DNA from: Misgurnus anguillicaudatus
Taxonomy: Eukaryota > Chordata > Actinopteri > Cypriniformes > Cobitidae
Length of the DNA stretch: 64,000 bases
Assembly (NCBI RefSeq): GCF_027580225.2
Contig: NC_073352.2
Span: forward strand, 35,389,501 to 35,453,500
Reading direction: 5' to 3'
Position 1 is the stretch's first letter. The number at the start of each line of letters is the position of its first letter. Below the pieces are notes generated by a model, which saw nothing but the letters and a program-made list of their open reading frames with translations, did not search any database and was not told the DNA's origin. Positions 25,457-38,477 of this stretch are shown one piece after another. A program made the translations under genes and the position numbers.

Positions 25457-27072
25457 CTAGGAAAAACATTGAAATATAAAAATTACACACAAACAAACAC
25501 AGCTTTAACAGTTTCATTCACAGTTCGGTTTTGTTTTATTGTCTTATGAACTATGGATGATACGAGTCAAGATGTCAACACAAGTCATTTTGCAGCCAAC
25601 TGCTCACGGCAGCGCAGCCCAACATGAACGATGCTATTTGGCCAAGACAACATCAAATCTCCTCCAACTGATTAATCTCATTTAAAGGAACATCCCCTCC
25701 AACATGCTTTCATTCAGTCTTAGCTTGAAGACAGATGTAAGAAGAAATGAGACGCATCAAAAAAGCGAGACGGACAGAGAGAGAAAGACAGAAAGTTTAA
25801 GCTAACAACAATTCCCACCCACTTCTGTAAGTTTCCAGGGGTCATTGCCACTTCAGTTCATTTAATCGTTCTGGACTCATCCGTCGCTGCGTCCCATGTC
25901 GCCCCCCTCCCCGCAGCGCTCAGGCCGAGCCATTTGCCAGTTTTGTGTGCCCATGAGGGACTGCAGGGCACAGTTGGCAAGTGGCGCAACCTGGATTCAA
26001 AGCTGCTCTCTTCAGGCTAAACCCAACAATCCAACCCACAACAGATGGAATTTTGTGTTCCTCTTTTCCCCTAAAGTCATTACGACTTCAATGTTTTTCC
26101 GAGAGGGTCTTCCCACGAGCACGTAATAAAGCACGACATTACAAGAATTAAAAAAGCCACCAACAAAAGCTTAAGTACATTTGAAAAACACAAATCTGAT
26201 TTTGATTTCCCTCCTCAGATGAGGTGACTGTAGATCAAGGGCGACTCCATTTCACTTCACAATCCCATATTTGAATATTCAAATCTGACGGAGTGCCCGT
26301 GAATTAGTCACTGATACTTGTTCCAGATGGGGTAGCGCAATTGTGCGTGTGGTTTATGGCTACTCAAGCACTGGACCACAGCATGCACAGACAGGTGGCT
26401 CCAAAATATGTGACATGATTCTAGGCAACGCATGCTTTATTCATGAGCAGAAAGGGACGTACGCAGAACCGGTGGCAGGGCGCTCCTCTGAAGATATTGA
26501 GGCTGGATAAAGGCTCTCGAAATCAATTTCCTCTTTATAGCATTAACCTTCACGGGACCGTGTACCCACTCAAGGTCGAGGGGCAATAATTTGGGCAAGG
26601 ACTGAATTAACTCGCCGAGACCTTCGCTCGGCACATTTCTGCAGGTGACACATCAGCATCGATTGCCATTTTTCATGCAAATGACACAAAATCTGTGCAA
26701 CATTACTGACAGATGTATTGCAGCCTTGTTGCTTTTAAATTTAAGACAATAACAAATTTCAACAAGATGCGGTCGTCTCAGATTAACCTTCAACAGAAAT
26801 AATGCCATCAATTCAATAGAACAAACGATAAATATATGCATTACATGGCAGCAACATCTAACAGACAAAAAATGATAATGAAAACAGTTGACAAGAAATG
26901 TCATTATTAATTAGTTAGGCTCACTTTATAGTGGGGTAAAACTAAACTGAGCAATAAGCATTGAAGTGTTTGACCCAACCACTACAGCACTGCAATACTT
27001 CATAGAAAAAAAAAAAAAAATCAACTAATAAAAGAAGAACAAAAACAGACAGATGAGAGGCCTGACGTATAT

Positions 27073-27448
27073 TTAAAGGTGCATTGTGTAAATTTTAGCG
27101 GCATCTAGTGGTGAGGTTGTGAATTGCAACCATTGGCTCAGTCCACAGCTCACCTCTTGCTTTTGAAACACATAGAGAAGCTACCAGACAAACATGTCAT
27201 CATTGGAGACAACTTAGTAAAAAAGTTTGTCTGTTAAGGGCTTCTGTAGAAACATGGCTGCTCAAAATGGCGGCTTCCATGTAAGGGGACCCTCTGTGTA
27301 TGTAGATAAAACGTCTCATTCTAAGGTAATAAACACATAACGGTTCATTATGAAAGGTCTTTATACACCCCTAATAATATCGTTTTGTATATTATTTTGC
27401 ATTTCTGTCAAGAGATCCTTCTAAAAATTACACACACTGCACCTTTAA
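27073..27448. mobile_element. TTAA-flanked MITE, TIR AAGGTGCATTGTGTAA
   Basis: The 5' end TTAAAGGTGCATTGTGTAA pairs with the 3' end TTACACACACTGCACCTTTAA. The 376-bp element carries GCATCTAGTGGTGAGGTTG, CTCAAAATGGCGGCTTCC and GAAAGGTCTTTATACACCCC, a very common fish repeat. It lies in ctnna1 intron 15. Confidence 0.88.
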
Positions 27449-27597
27449 GGAAAAGAGTTCATGTATAGGATGGGATGATTTTTGTTATTGTCTACAGAAG
27501 TAATTTCAAGCATTTAACCATAAACCTTCAGATTAAAAAGAGGTTTAAGATCATAGTTAACATTTCAAATCTTTTGACTGGTAGTGTACATATCAGT

Positions 27598-27925
27598 GAT
27601 GCATGGGTTGATCCAAAATGAGCGGGTGCCTGCGGTCACCTGCGGTTAAGAGTCATCCAAAAATATTTTTTATGATATTTGGGTTGCAGTTGGTCGGGTT
27701 GTTTAAAATAAAGATGCAAATTAACGATTTTAACAAATTACTACTTTAAAATCATCCAAAAATATTTTATTATATTTGGGTTGCGGTTGGTCAGGTCATT
27801 TGAAATAAAGATGCCAATAAGCGTTTAAACAATTACTACTTTTAAAAAAAATGTGGGCCAGGAAGCAGGTCGGGCACAATTTTTTTCAGTCCGAGTTGAA
27901 AATGTCGGTTTGGTTGCGGGTTGTT
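27598..27925. repeat. hAT-like fragment with a ~100-bp tandem duplication
   Basis: Two adjacent diverged units (about 27650-27752 and 27753-27849) share ATCCAAAAATATTTT, ATTTGGGTTGC, AATAAAGATGC and AATTACTACTTT. The surrounding GCGGGTGCCTGCGG and GGTTGCGGGTTG steps suggest a degraded DNA element. Confidence 0.6.
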
Positions 27926-29426
27926 TATACATTGACTAATATGGGAAATATACTTTGATTTGTTGTTTGAACAACCATGTCACCTGTGTGTGCACAACCA
28001 CCCTATAATGATAAAAATCAGCTTTTTTAAAATCCCTGTAAAACCTGAATAGTCTTATGGGATGCGCTGATGTCACTTGCGCAGGCCCCGCCCACAATCA
28101 AAGACCACGGTATGGTCATAATTTAAATCTTTATATAAATTATTAACACAGATACATTATGTATAATGAAGTAAGGGGATTGTCTTATATGTTGTATGTT
28201 TTATGTGTGTGATTTTATGTTAGTATAGATAACAGTAAATGGGGACACGAGCAGCAGCTCATTTGCATTTAAAGAGACACACACACAAAGAGACACACAC
28301 ACAAAAACTGCACTTTTCCTGCACTCCCAAAAAATGGGTCTTTTTAATGTAGTGTCACCTGAGACATCTTTAAAAAAGCCATATTAGGTGACCGTTAACT
28401 AATAACAGTTTGGCATCAGCCGTTACTATATTGTAGATATTGATATTATATTGATGAAATGAGCATATATTGTAGTAGTGAGGGTTCCTGAACAAGGAAA
28501 AGACGGACAAGGGTACCTTTTCTCCTTCCGGGTCTTTAGATAAGGTGGCTATAGATAAGTGAGAGTCATTTTGCAGATATTACAATACAAGTACATCAGC
28601 CATTCGTGTCGTTTGTGTGGTAAGCATAGGCAGGGAGAACAGATAGACCAATACATTTTCTCTATCTCTCCATCACACAGCGTGTCCTCGGGGAGAGCAG
28701 ATGGCTGTTAACTCTCAGGTGTGTGGACCATGAACATCTTCTCGGTCACACCTACAATGTGCCTTTCCTTCATTCTGCCATTAAAGAGAAAAGGACCGCG
28801 GGTGACCTTTTCTCTTGCTAGAAGCTCATGTGTCGTGTTTGTTTCTAGTTGAAAATACGGTCCATATGACTGAATATATTCTTTCCCTGCAACAGCATTT
28901 ATAACCACAATCAAACTGTACGTGACGGTAACCCACCCACAACCGTTTTCTGCCGCTGTGTATAGTTGTGTTAAAAAACAAGGCTGAATAATTTCTCTAG
29001 CCTACAATCTCTTGTCTTTCACACACGGGAGAATATATGAATCACGTATGACAGAAAAACAAAGAGGCAGGGAAATGAGGCACGTAAAAGCCTAAGAAAA
29101 AAAAACCACACAGCTCATTTGCTTCCACTAAGAGGGAAAAGAATTGCATGAGATGGAACCAAGAGCTTGTCTCGGTTAATATTAGGCCTCACTAATTGAT
29201 GGCCGATTTAAGCAAATGACAGGGGAAATTAGGTATAAAAACCAGACCTCACCAGCTTGCTTTTTAATATCAGAAAAGGTTTCTCCTGGAAGAAAACGAG
29301 TGCACATTTCACGGCCAATGCAAACTGCCATACAAACCAATATAAAGCTGAATCACTGAGCCGGCACATAGTGAAACCGAAGCATTAATGCATGGCCAGA
29401 GAAGCCTATTGGGTTGAGTCTAAGAG

Positions 29427-29430
<4 letters not shown>

Positions 29431-29460
<30 letters not shown>
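29431..29460. repeat. (GT)15 microsatellite, (CA)15 in ctnna1 sense
   Basis: Fifteen uninterrupted GT units. In the ctnna1 transcript these are CA repeats at intron 15 positions +25 to +54, close to the exon 15 donor. Confidence 0.97.
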
Positions 29461-29462
<2 letters not shown>

Positions 29463-29484
29463 CAGTAAAGAGGTTTGCTCTAAC

Positions 29485-29666
29485 CTGGTGAAGTCAGTCA
29501 TCTCCATCATAATCATACACATCTGCTTGGCCAGAACGATGATGTCATTACCGCTGTCATCCCACTTGGACACCTCGGCGTCCAGTTTGCTCTTTTCCTC
29601 CTGGAAACTGGCCACCTGTTCTGCAATCTTCGCCTTCTGCTCCTGGGGTAACTGAGCCATGATTGC
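29485..29666 (-). CDS. ctnna1: alpha-E-catenin, exon 15 equivalent: start of actin-binding domain (residues ~671-731)
   Basis: The exon has 182 nt and 60 codons, from AIMAQLPQEQKAK to MEMTDFT, plus two bases of Arg731. It encodes the first helices of the F-actin-binding bundle, including the Ala-Ile-Met start of the helix thought to unfold in catch-bond formation. The acceptor is ggattggcag. The donor is AG followed by GTTAGA, weaker than average. A (CA)15 tract in transcript sense begins 25 nt into the downstream intron, and a (GA)16 tract lies about 170 nt upstream of the acceptor. Confidence 0.97.
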
Positions 29667-29831
29667 CTGCCAATCCACAGATAACATTTTTTATATATAA
29701 CTAATCCCATAGAAACCTGCACGATACACTGATCTATGACAGAATATATGACAAAAGATATGCAATTAATAAAAGAAAATTGGTGTTTAATCGCCCATGC
29801 TGGTTCTTTTCATCTCTCTTACACCTTCCTT

Positions 29832-29833
<2 letters not shown>

Positions 29834-29865
<32 letters not shown>
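29834..29865. repeat. (TC)16 microsatellite
   Basis: Sixteen TC units, read as GA in the ctnna1 transcript, about 170 nt upstream of the exon 15 acceptor. Confidence 0.95.
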
Positions 29866-29868
<3 letters not shown>

Positions 29869-30779
29869 GTGAAATGGGTAAGCAAGAGATTTTACAGCTT
29901 TGGCGGATGGTGTAAAGGCTATAAAACTTCATTTCTCCAATTCTGTTCACAACATTTTGTGCTGAGCAATGCTTGGTGGATTGTGTATGGAGACTCAACA
30001 GTAAGGGTCTTATAACTTAAACTTGTCCAGGCCCAAAGTGATGAAACAATGACTGATACAAATTCGAACAAAACAAGCAAAAATATAGTTTAATGGTTTC
30101 TATACCCGTGTCTGCTTTCCTCATAAACATACATTACTCATCATATGTAACCAAGCTGTTACTTGAAATTCTCCGTTATTTTATGTTCATGAATAGCAAA
30201 CAATTATAAAGACATATGAGGCGTGTTCTCTGACCTACATTTTAGCCAGCTCTCCTACTAAGAATTGCATTTTTTGGCCCAATAAACTCAATTTGTTGTT
30301 TAAATGTGGAGCACCAGCACACGTGACACACATTAGCCCACTGACTGGGATTCCCACTGGAACAGAGGACTAAATCAAAAGCCTCCGGAGGATAAAACAG
30401 GAGGCAGGACAGTGATTACAGATTTATATAATCATATTCTCATTCAAGCACAAACATCTACAGCCCTGTTTCCTAAAAAACTCTTCAAACCAAAATACTG
30501 CTCGCTTCCCAGCACAAGATTCAATTGAAAATCTGAGCTCTCTGCAAGACTTTCTCAGAATAAAAGCTTTCTAGTTTTGAGTCTTGCACTCTTTATGAAA
30601 GTCTTCTTCCTTTGGGGCCAAATTTATTTGGTGTTATTTTTAAGCGTACATAACTGTATGAAGACAGGAGGTGAGAGGTCTGAAACAATCAATAAATCAA
30701 TTAAATTTGTAACGATACGATACGATACATTGATGCCACACATAAAATATCTATGTGATGTGCATTTATTTTGACAGAG

Positions 30780-31090
30780 ACATTAGACGTTATGACTGCT
30801 AAAGTATGCAAATCATGGGTTTGGAAACATTTTGTATTTGGAAAATGGATTGGACAAAAAACCTTTGCCAGCACTCGCAGAAACACTAAAGACCTTGACT
30901 GTTCATAAGATTAATTTTATGTGACATGTTTTCCCTCATTAAGAAAAATGTAAAAGATTGTGCCTCTTTTAAAGAGTTTAATTAAACGTTCATGTTATAT
31001 ATTTTGGTTGCATTTGTGAGTTCATAAAAATGTAACCTAATATTAAACTATAGATAAATTAACACAATCATAATTGCACTGAAGAAATGT
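30780..31090 (+). repeat. dispersed repeat copy A (empty site)
   Basis: It is homologous to 49195-49960 through TGGGTTTGGAAA..TTTTGTATTTG, GAAACACTAAAGA, TTGACTGTT, TTTAATTAAACGTTCATG and TTTTGGTTGCA, then GTAAC and AATCATAATTGCA. It lacks the 387-bp MITE found in the other copy. Confidence 0.8.
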
Positions 31091-31516
31091 TTGCTGTATC
31101 TGCAAATATCACATCGCTGTTATATTAATTTAATTGCATTACCGTGGGCATTAACAATAATATTTTGGATCATGCATTTAGTTTCGGGCACACTTGTTCC
31201 TCCTTTTTTGCAGTCACATAAATGTTTTTTATTCAAAGTAGTATTCAGAGAAAAAAATGTCACTCTCACTAACAAGATCCCCATGCACAACTTTGTGAAC
31301 ATCACCTTTCTCTCTCTGTCTCTGTTTATGACTCAATACTGAATTTAAAAAGGAAACCAGGGTGCCAATCAGCAGTGTCTCTACCATCACAACAACTGTG
31401 GACTAAAAAAATATTCAAACTAATAAAATCATAAAAATACATCTCTACACTCTTCCTTCCAGCCATGTCAGGATGGATTTTTATAAGCATTACCAAGGCA
31501 ACAGAGGAGGATGTGT

Positions 31517-31517
<1 letters not shown>

Positions 31518-31550
<33 letters not shown>

Positions 31551-31605
31551 GGAGCGTGTGCGAGCGAAAACGAGAGCGAGCGAGTGAAATGCAGGTAGAG
31601 AGGGG
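31518..31605. repeat. (GA)n/GAGCGAGC purine tract
   Basis: A GA run passes into GAGCGTGTGCGAGCGAAAACG-like steps, similar in composition to the 12.0 kb and 22.6 kb repeats. It lies in intron 14. Confidence 0.9.
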
Positions 31606-31977
31606 GCGAGATTTGATGTCTGTTTCTCTGGTGGCAACACCGGGCGTGCTGTTGACATGAAATCAGTACAGAGTCTTAACACACAGATTCAGAGTTCCTG
31701 TGCTAATGGAGTGGAAGAATGAAACGCAGGTGGACACTACTAATCTGACCTGTGAGGAAAGCATTTAGCACCTCGCGTGTCTATTTACAATTCACTAAGT
31801 CTGTAAATGGAGTGTGGCAAGACTCAAAATTAATTAATTGCAGTAAAAATCTTTCAGCAATCCTGCAGATATATTCATTAAGTGCAAAAGTGTAGCCTGT
31901 ACTTTGCTGACCATAACAGATTCCTGGGGAATAACAAAGTAAAGATTTCTATAAAAAAAACCCCTTTGAACTCTTAC

Positions 31978-32088
31978 CCGAGCGCTCTGTCCAGCAATGA
32001 GCTGATCATCTTCCGTCTGTACGCTGGTCCTGCTGCGATTATCAAAGTCATCCGTCTCAAAGTCCGAATCATCCAGCTCCTCTGGGGT
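31978..32088 (-). CDS. ctnna1: alpha-E-catenin, exon 14 equivalent: phospho-linker (residues ~634-670)
   Basis: The exon has 111 nt and 37 codons, from TPEELDDSDFETDDFD to IAGQSAR. This is the acidic linker between the M domain and the actin-binding domain. The serines and threonine aligned with human Ser641 (DDSDFE), Ser652, Ser655 and Thr658 (RSRTSVQTEDD), known CK2/CK1 sites, are all present. The human Glu-Asp-Phe-Asp-Val segment reads Asp-Asp-Phe-Asp-Asn here. The acceptor is caccctacag and the donor is CGG followed by GTAAGA. Both boundaries are phase 0. Confidence 0.97.
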
Positions 32089-33145
32089 CTGTAGGGTGAA
32101 AAGAAAATATTTTGAGAGTTAGCAAGATAGCAGGATTACCTTAAACAGCAAATCACTTACGATCAAACTATCACTTATTCTTACTGTCGGCAATGGCTGA
32201 AATAAATAACAGTGTATAAATGTTAAAGACATTTATAAATAGGATGGTGTTTTATAAAGGTGTTCTGGTTTCCAGGGTATCAACAGACAGCTGCTTAGAT
32301 GCTCTGGGTTTTCATTATCCTCAAGTCTTTGTTATATTCTGCTCCCTACATGGCTTTAATGCAAGTCTAAGGGATTTTATCTAAGACTCAAACCTTCTCA
32401 AAAACCTGCATGATTTAAGATATCATTCATAAGCAGAAAAAACATCATAGGACGATGAGCAATACTAGCAAAACTCTTAGATGAGCAACAGAAACCGTAA
32501 GACTCGTCTTAATAAACTGTCGATGTATCTTGAATGAAAACAATGTTAAGAGAGTTAAAATAGACTCTACTAGTCACTAGAGAAGAAAATGAATAATCTG
32601 GTGCATCAATGCAGCTACAGCAGCAGATTTTCCCAGTACTGAACTAAAGGAAGACTCTCGCTCGCTCTGTAATCCCTGCACTGAATGCCAAACATGTCTC
32701 TTAGAAGTCGACTGCTCTATTAGTATGCACTTGTGAGACGAGGGACCTGTTTGCTGAGGGAAATGATGAAGAAAGAGGTGGGGTGGTGCTGCATGGGGAT
32801 CCTCACTGGCAGGAAAATACATTTTAGCTTACAGAAGAGGATGAGATATATACAGAGATACGGATGTATTATTTCACCAGTGCTGCAAGCTGCGCTTATC
32901 CGACTGTCTGTACCATCAGTTTATGAAGAGATTCTCACTGACTTACATCAGCTGTTCCAATAATAGACATCTGAAATAAACCAAAAACATACTGCTATAG
33001 CTAATGTGAATCATAACATTGTCCAGTTCGGAGAAGCCAGTTAGGGTGCTGATGCAATAGATGTGGACTACCTACCCATAAATCCATTCGTTTATCCATC
33101 TCTCTATTTCTCTCTCACTATCATATCCATTCATCCATCCATCCA

Positions 33146-34054
33146 GGGCTTGGCAATTTTACAATTTTTTTTCCAATTAATTTGAATTTACGTTTTGACA
33201 CAATTAAAATTTTATTTAAATTGGGGAATGAAGATTTTGAATAGTAGTTTGTTACAGTCAAAGTGAAACAGTGCAGGCATCATCTGATTACACAGCAGGG
33301 TTATACTGCATTAAATATCAAACGGCAGCCGCCCAGACAAAATTTCCCAACTCCAAAACCAATTAGGCGATTTTATTTTATGAGCTTTTGTTCTGTATAC
33401 GCTGTGAGAGAAGTAATAGAGAGCGTTGTTATCACTCTTCATGCACATTCACGCTCTGTCTCTTAGTAAACATCCTATACAAAAGTTTGAAATGTCCTCA
33501 TTGTAAAGGTGAAAAGTGTGACTGGAAATGTATGACTCACAAATTAATAATGACTTATTTGAACAGATTCAGTTTAAAGAATGGCTAAAAAGAAGTCCAG
33601 CATAGCATACATTATCCAAATTATTGACAAAATGATTCATGAAAAATCTAATCAAATATTAAATAAATCATAGGAGAATGTTATGAATAGTTCAAAGAGA
33701 AATAACAATTGAATTGTTTTGTGTAACGTGATGTGAGATTATGAGTCTGTACTTAAAACCTATTTTCAGGCATTTTTATAATATTTTGTTGTATTTGATT
33801 GTAGTGTAAGTTTGGTTTTCACATTTAGGCTACTATAATTTTCCAAACAATGACGAATTTTATAGATATTTTAAAAAAGTGATAAAAATGGATAACTATA
33901 CTTTAGTGCATTAGGATTAAAACTTCAGTTTATTTAACTAGATGTTCTTGCATCTTACAGGAAAGAAAATATTACTGCAGTATTGTTGTAGTTATGTTTT
34001 AAGTTCACTAGTAAAACAATCTAGATTTATTTTTTGTCATATCGCCCAACCCTA
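33146..34054. mobile_element. hAT-like element between (ATCC)n tracts
   Basis: It starts CAGGGCTTGGCAATTTTACAA and ends TCATATCGCCCAACCCTA, the usual fish hAT end in reverse. ATCC-rich DNA lies on both sides. The interior is AT-rich with no transposase. Confidence 0.5.
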
Positions 34055-34304
34055 CATTCATCCATTCATCCATCACATTTAATATATAGGTCATACTTTA
34101 CCATAAGGTTATATTTGTTGACATGCAATAGTAGTATAATACATATACAAATTACAGGGTTTCCGAACCTTAGTTAACATTCAAATTCAAGGAGCTTTCA
34201 AGGACTTTCCAGGTCCAATACACTCAAATTCAAGGAATAAATGTGGGGACGCATTTCAAGTGAGAGCAAGGTTACATTGTGTTACCTTTTAAGATACATT
34301 GTTA

Positions 34305-34572
34305 CAGTTCCCTTACTAGGGAACTCGGGCTGCGTCACTGCGGTGACACTTTGGGGACGCCTCCAGGGGTAAGTGCGTCTGAATGTGTATATCAAATTCA
34401 ATGATGAGGCTTAATGACAAAGACAGGGTGACGCAGGAGCCAGAAAGTATATCGTTATCTGAAATATTGTCAAAGACGGCGTTACAGGGACGCAGGAAGT
34501 AATGGAGTCAATGGAGACGCAGCGTCTCGTTCCCTTCTCAGGAAACAACAGTTACATACGTAACCCGAGACG
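34305..34572. mobile_element. palindromic cyprinid repeat (GTTACATACGTAACC end)
   Basis: TTACAGTTCCCTTACTAGGG, CTGCGTCACTGCGGTGACAC and GGGGACGCCTCC at the left are mirrored by GACGCAGCGTCTCGTTCCC and GTTACATACGTAACCCGAG at the right. It is GC-rich against its AT-rich surroundings. Confidence 0.6.
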
Positions 34573-37475
34573 TTATTAAGTGTTAAAGCAAGTCTAGAAT
34601 TTTTATGATATTATCCTACAATACACAGGGAATAATACGGATTTTTTTCCAGAAAACTTCTTGCATAAAATAGATTCAAGCACTTTCAATGACCTGTATC
34701 TATGTATGTATATTTTAAAAAACTTCCCAGGGCATTGAGTTTTGTTCCCCTGATTCACAAACTTTTACGGATTACAACGACCTGTGGGAACCCTTAAATT
34801 ACATTGTGTATTAATCAATGTCCACTTACTTAATATTTTTTTAAAAAGCAAATATTTTTAGGGAAGCAGTGCTAAAACTGTATTTATTGAATCAATATTA
34901 TAGATCACCAGCACAAAAGTGCTGCTCTTCATCTCAAAGTATAAACTGGGGCAGTAGTGGGCAGGCATTTAAATAAACAGTCTGAGTCGCCTGAAGCAGT
35001 TTACTGTAGGTAAGATAGAGACGGGGCCCTTTCAGGATACAGTAACCTCACTACAGGACATGTGCGACGGAAGGGCCATTAATACCAGTGACATCCTCTG
35101 AATGGGAGTCGAGGAGTGCCTGGCTGTCAAATATTAGGTGACGGTCCACCGGCGAGGAGTGTGATCACGGTACTTACTGAGGTTAAAGACTCTGTCCATC
35201 TTAAGTAGCCTAAGTCGCACACTTGTCTGTTTAGATCGAGTGTGGTGGGGAAGTTGATGCCCACCGGGCACTAGCGTTGGCTGATTGCTAGCACTCCAGA
35301 TCTGTGCAAATATATGAGCTTAACATCGCGTGCTCGTGGAGGAACTTTAGACTCCACTATTAGACTTGAAGTTTTCTTTTCTGCTATCTCAGAATGTCTG
35401 CGGGGAAAATTACAACATGCCAAGCGGACTGCACCCTGAGAAAACGATTGCCAGACCTTTGGGTGGTTTCTTATCAGTTTGGACAAAATAGTGGTGTTAG
35501 AACAAGGGCCCTGAGGCGCATAAAAATTATTTCTGACTACGATACGGCCAGAACGGAAAAATACAAACCTACGTCTATTTAAGTCAAGTGTTTCAGCACA
35601 AGGGGCATGTTTAACACTCGGTGGCTGTGTTAGACATGTTAAACCAGCAACAAACAAATAAACCAAGAGAGCAAGAGGGCTTTTAATTTTAAACAATTCA
35701 ATCAATCTAGATAACTAGTGCCGCATTTGTTTTCCAATCCTGGCATTTTCACTACAGTACTCTCAGGATTTGAAAAAAAGGGAAAATGGAAATTAATTCC
35801 CCTTTCTAAAATCAATTCCTTATTCTAATGCAAATATACGGTGTAATTGGTTTCCCCTTGTCTAATTTGATGTTTATTCTAATTCAAGCCTTCGGTCATT
35901 ATTAAAAAAAACTTAATGCGCATCCGCCTGCATCAAACTGTCGATACGAATCACTATTTTGAGGTCTGTAAGAAAGAGGTCGGTCAATGTTTTGCAAACT
36001 GTGTGCGCACACAATGAGTGCAAAGAATTGGAGTCAGAAGTGATTAATACATAAACACACATTTACCAGTCACCTATTGATAATTGTTTAGGGTTTGCTC
36101 ATTTCTTCTAGTTTCTTTTAATCACATGCTACTTCAGCTTCATTATCCGGGTCGTGACCGCACTCTCCGTTTTAACTAAAGACGCTAATATGTTCGAAAA
36201 CACAGCCAATTACTCAAATTCAGTCTACATTATCTTTGCAATTAATTGAAAACTCATTAGTCTGGAACTATGAAAGACGATATTTGCCTCAATGAATGCC
36301 GTTAACCTAGTTGCTCTGCGTTTTAGCGGGGGTAGTTAAGGCTTCGCTCGTTTCCCCGTGCAATAAGAAAGGACCGTTGTCTGCTCATTGTCAGTCTGTT
36401 AGCTAACGCTTCAATGAGAGCTAAAAACCATCTGTCCGACGATACGTTTCTGCTCAGACAAAGACCATTAACTCTCAGACAACTACAGATCCCATTATAA
36501 GTGCATGTGGAAAAGAAAATCTTTTCAATTATGCTACAACTTGCCTAAAATAAATCTACCGTTTGATACGAATAAGCAGGCACATACGGTGTACAAGCAG
36601 TGTCACATACACATACAGGTACACAGACCATTTAGTCTAAGAAGAATGTTATTATGAGTTATATATAGCCTCACTGAGCAAAGAACTACTTCCATTTAAT
36701 ACCTAATGGGTTTAAAGCATCTAATTGAAGTTTACATTAATAATACAAGCTTCCAGATGATGGAATAAGAAAGATCTAACAGCACATTAAAGGACATGGA
36801 GTTAAGATTGTACTGGAAATGCAGTTTCTGACTGATGTAACAAAACAAGTTAATAAACTCAATTCTACTGAAATGCTCTAAGGCAGCGGTCTGTAACTAG
36901 TCTTCTTTGAGTGCTAGATTTAATAAGTTAAAATTGTAAACATGATTTGGGCCAAACTTAAACCCCTATCTTTATAGGTCATATATTAAAAAAAGCATTT
37001 TCAAAAAGATGCACATTTTGTTTCCAGTATTCCTCTTAATTACTTAAAACTAATTTTCTTTGTCAATATTTTAAAAACAATTGCAGTTTACCATTGCAAG
37101 AATCAAAATGAACATTGCACAAAAAAGTGCAAGTGTAAATAATGTATTTGTATTTTATAAGACTAACTGTAAAGTAGAGCTCTAAAATTTCTTTAGTTTA
37201 TAATGGTTTCACTTCAATAAATTGTTTTATTTAAGTATTCACAACATATAGCCAGTCTCATTCTAATGACTAAAATTTCACTTCATGTTTTCTTTAATAT
37301 TTTACAGATATATAAGCTAAATCGCATTTCCAGTGTTCACGACATTCAGATGCAACTGTCAGAGTCGCCCCCTAGTGGCAGTCAATGAAATTTCCGTTTA
37401 ATCGTAAATCTACCTCAACAGGGGAGAGCAGCTCATTTCAGCGCAAGATCCTTTGATCTACTAATATATTTATAC

Positions 37476-37920
37476 TAGGGCTGTCAAAATTAATGTGTTA
37501 ATGTAAATTAATTTTAACGGCACTATTTTTATTAACGTGCGATTAACACAACGTGCAATTTCTAAATTCCAGAAACAGCTCTTTTCAACCACAAAGTATC
37601 ATTACTTTTTTCCTGCATTACCTATTCAAAATATTTAAATGATCACAAAGGAACTGTGATAATAGTTTCCATATAAATGTCTATGATTGAGGGAAAACAA
37701 CTTCTTTCAACCAGTAATAAAACCTATTTATTAGTGAGTCACTAAATCTTTCAGATTTATAAAAATAATTCAAACCAAGTAAATATTTTTAAAGAGATTG
37801 CAATTCATTTTTTGTGAGAACCTCTAGTAAATTATGGTATTTTGTGTAGTTGGCATTGAGAATCGTGAAAAAAAAAACAGATTGTGATTCTAATTTTTCC
37901 AGAATCGTGAAGCTCTATTC
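37476..37920. mobile_element. hAT-like remnants
   Basis: It begins TAGGGCTGTCAAAATTAATG with AACGTGCGATTAACACAACG. At the right a reversed end reads CCAGAATCGTGAAGCTCTA. It is probably two abutting degraded elements. Confidence 0.5.
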
Positions 37921-38477
37921 TGAGGTCAACTATATGCTAGTTGTTTTTATTATTTAAAATGCAGTTTTATTCTATTGTGACCGTGTCCAATCAAATCCTC
38001 TCCAAAATAAACATGCATCCTTAAATGTGTTTTGAAGGTACTTGGAAGATATTACTGTTATTTTTCTAAGAAAAACTCACAAAAACCGAAAAATAACCTC
38101 AGTGGCCGAACACAAGTTCATGGATACAGAACAACGGCTGGATGTTACTAGATTCAGCTGCATAAAGATAAAGACATTCAGATGAACAGACTTGTTTAGC
38201 TGTAACTCAGAAATCTCTAGACTTTTCCTCACATATTTGTGAACCTGCCATCTGCACTGAATTGTTCTCCGTCTGCATTGGAGTTTTACCAAAAGTGCAC
38301 GTCTGTGTTGAAACGGCTTAGTAGGAAACATGTTTGGCAGGATAATTCAACATCCGCTTTCCTTGTATGGAATGCAAGCTTTTATTTTGCCAAACATCTC
38401 CAAAGGGGTCAGAACACTCCAAGTAAGATGTCTTTAAAATAAAATTCAAGGAAAAGTACAAAAAAAGGACATCTCAC

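Larger units (their letters stand above)
25457..29484 (-). other. ctnna1 intron 15
   Basis: A 4,028-nt intron, GTTAGA to tttttcctag. It contains the (CA)15 near the donor, the AAGGTGCA MITE, a tandemly duplicated hAT-like fragment and an A run at 27007-27020. Confidence 0.9.
29667..31977 (-). other. ctnna1 intron 14
   Basis: A 2,311-nt intron, GTAAGA to ggattggcag. It contains two simple repeats and copy A of a dispersed repeat. 30240-30680 is unremarkable unique-looking sequence. Confidence 0.9.
32089..38477 (-). other. ctnna1 intron 13
   Basis: A 6,389-nt intron, GTGAGA to caccctacag, with hAT-like remnants and a palindromic repeat. A 144-codon open frame at 35271-35705 has no recognisable domain and is not called a gene. 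Confidence 0.9.

Noticed and set aside
28708..28914. 68-codon minus-strand frame in intron 15
   Set aside because: Short, no recognisable motif, no splice sites in phase with ctnna1.
29820..29870. Polypyrimidine tract plus CAG as a plus-strand splice acceptor
   Set aside because: It is a (TC)16 microsatellite followed by chance CAG; no plus-strand exon follows.
35271..35705. 144-codon minus-strand frame in intron 13
   Set aside because: No recognisable domain, no homology I can name, and no supporting splice or promoter signals. Left as intron.
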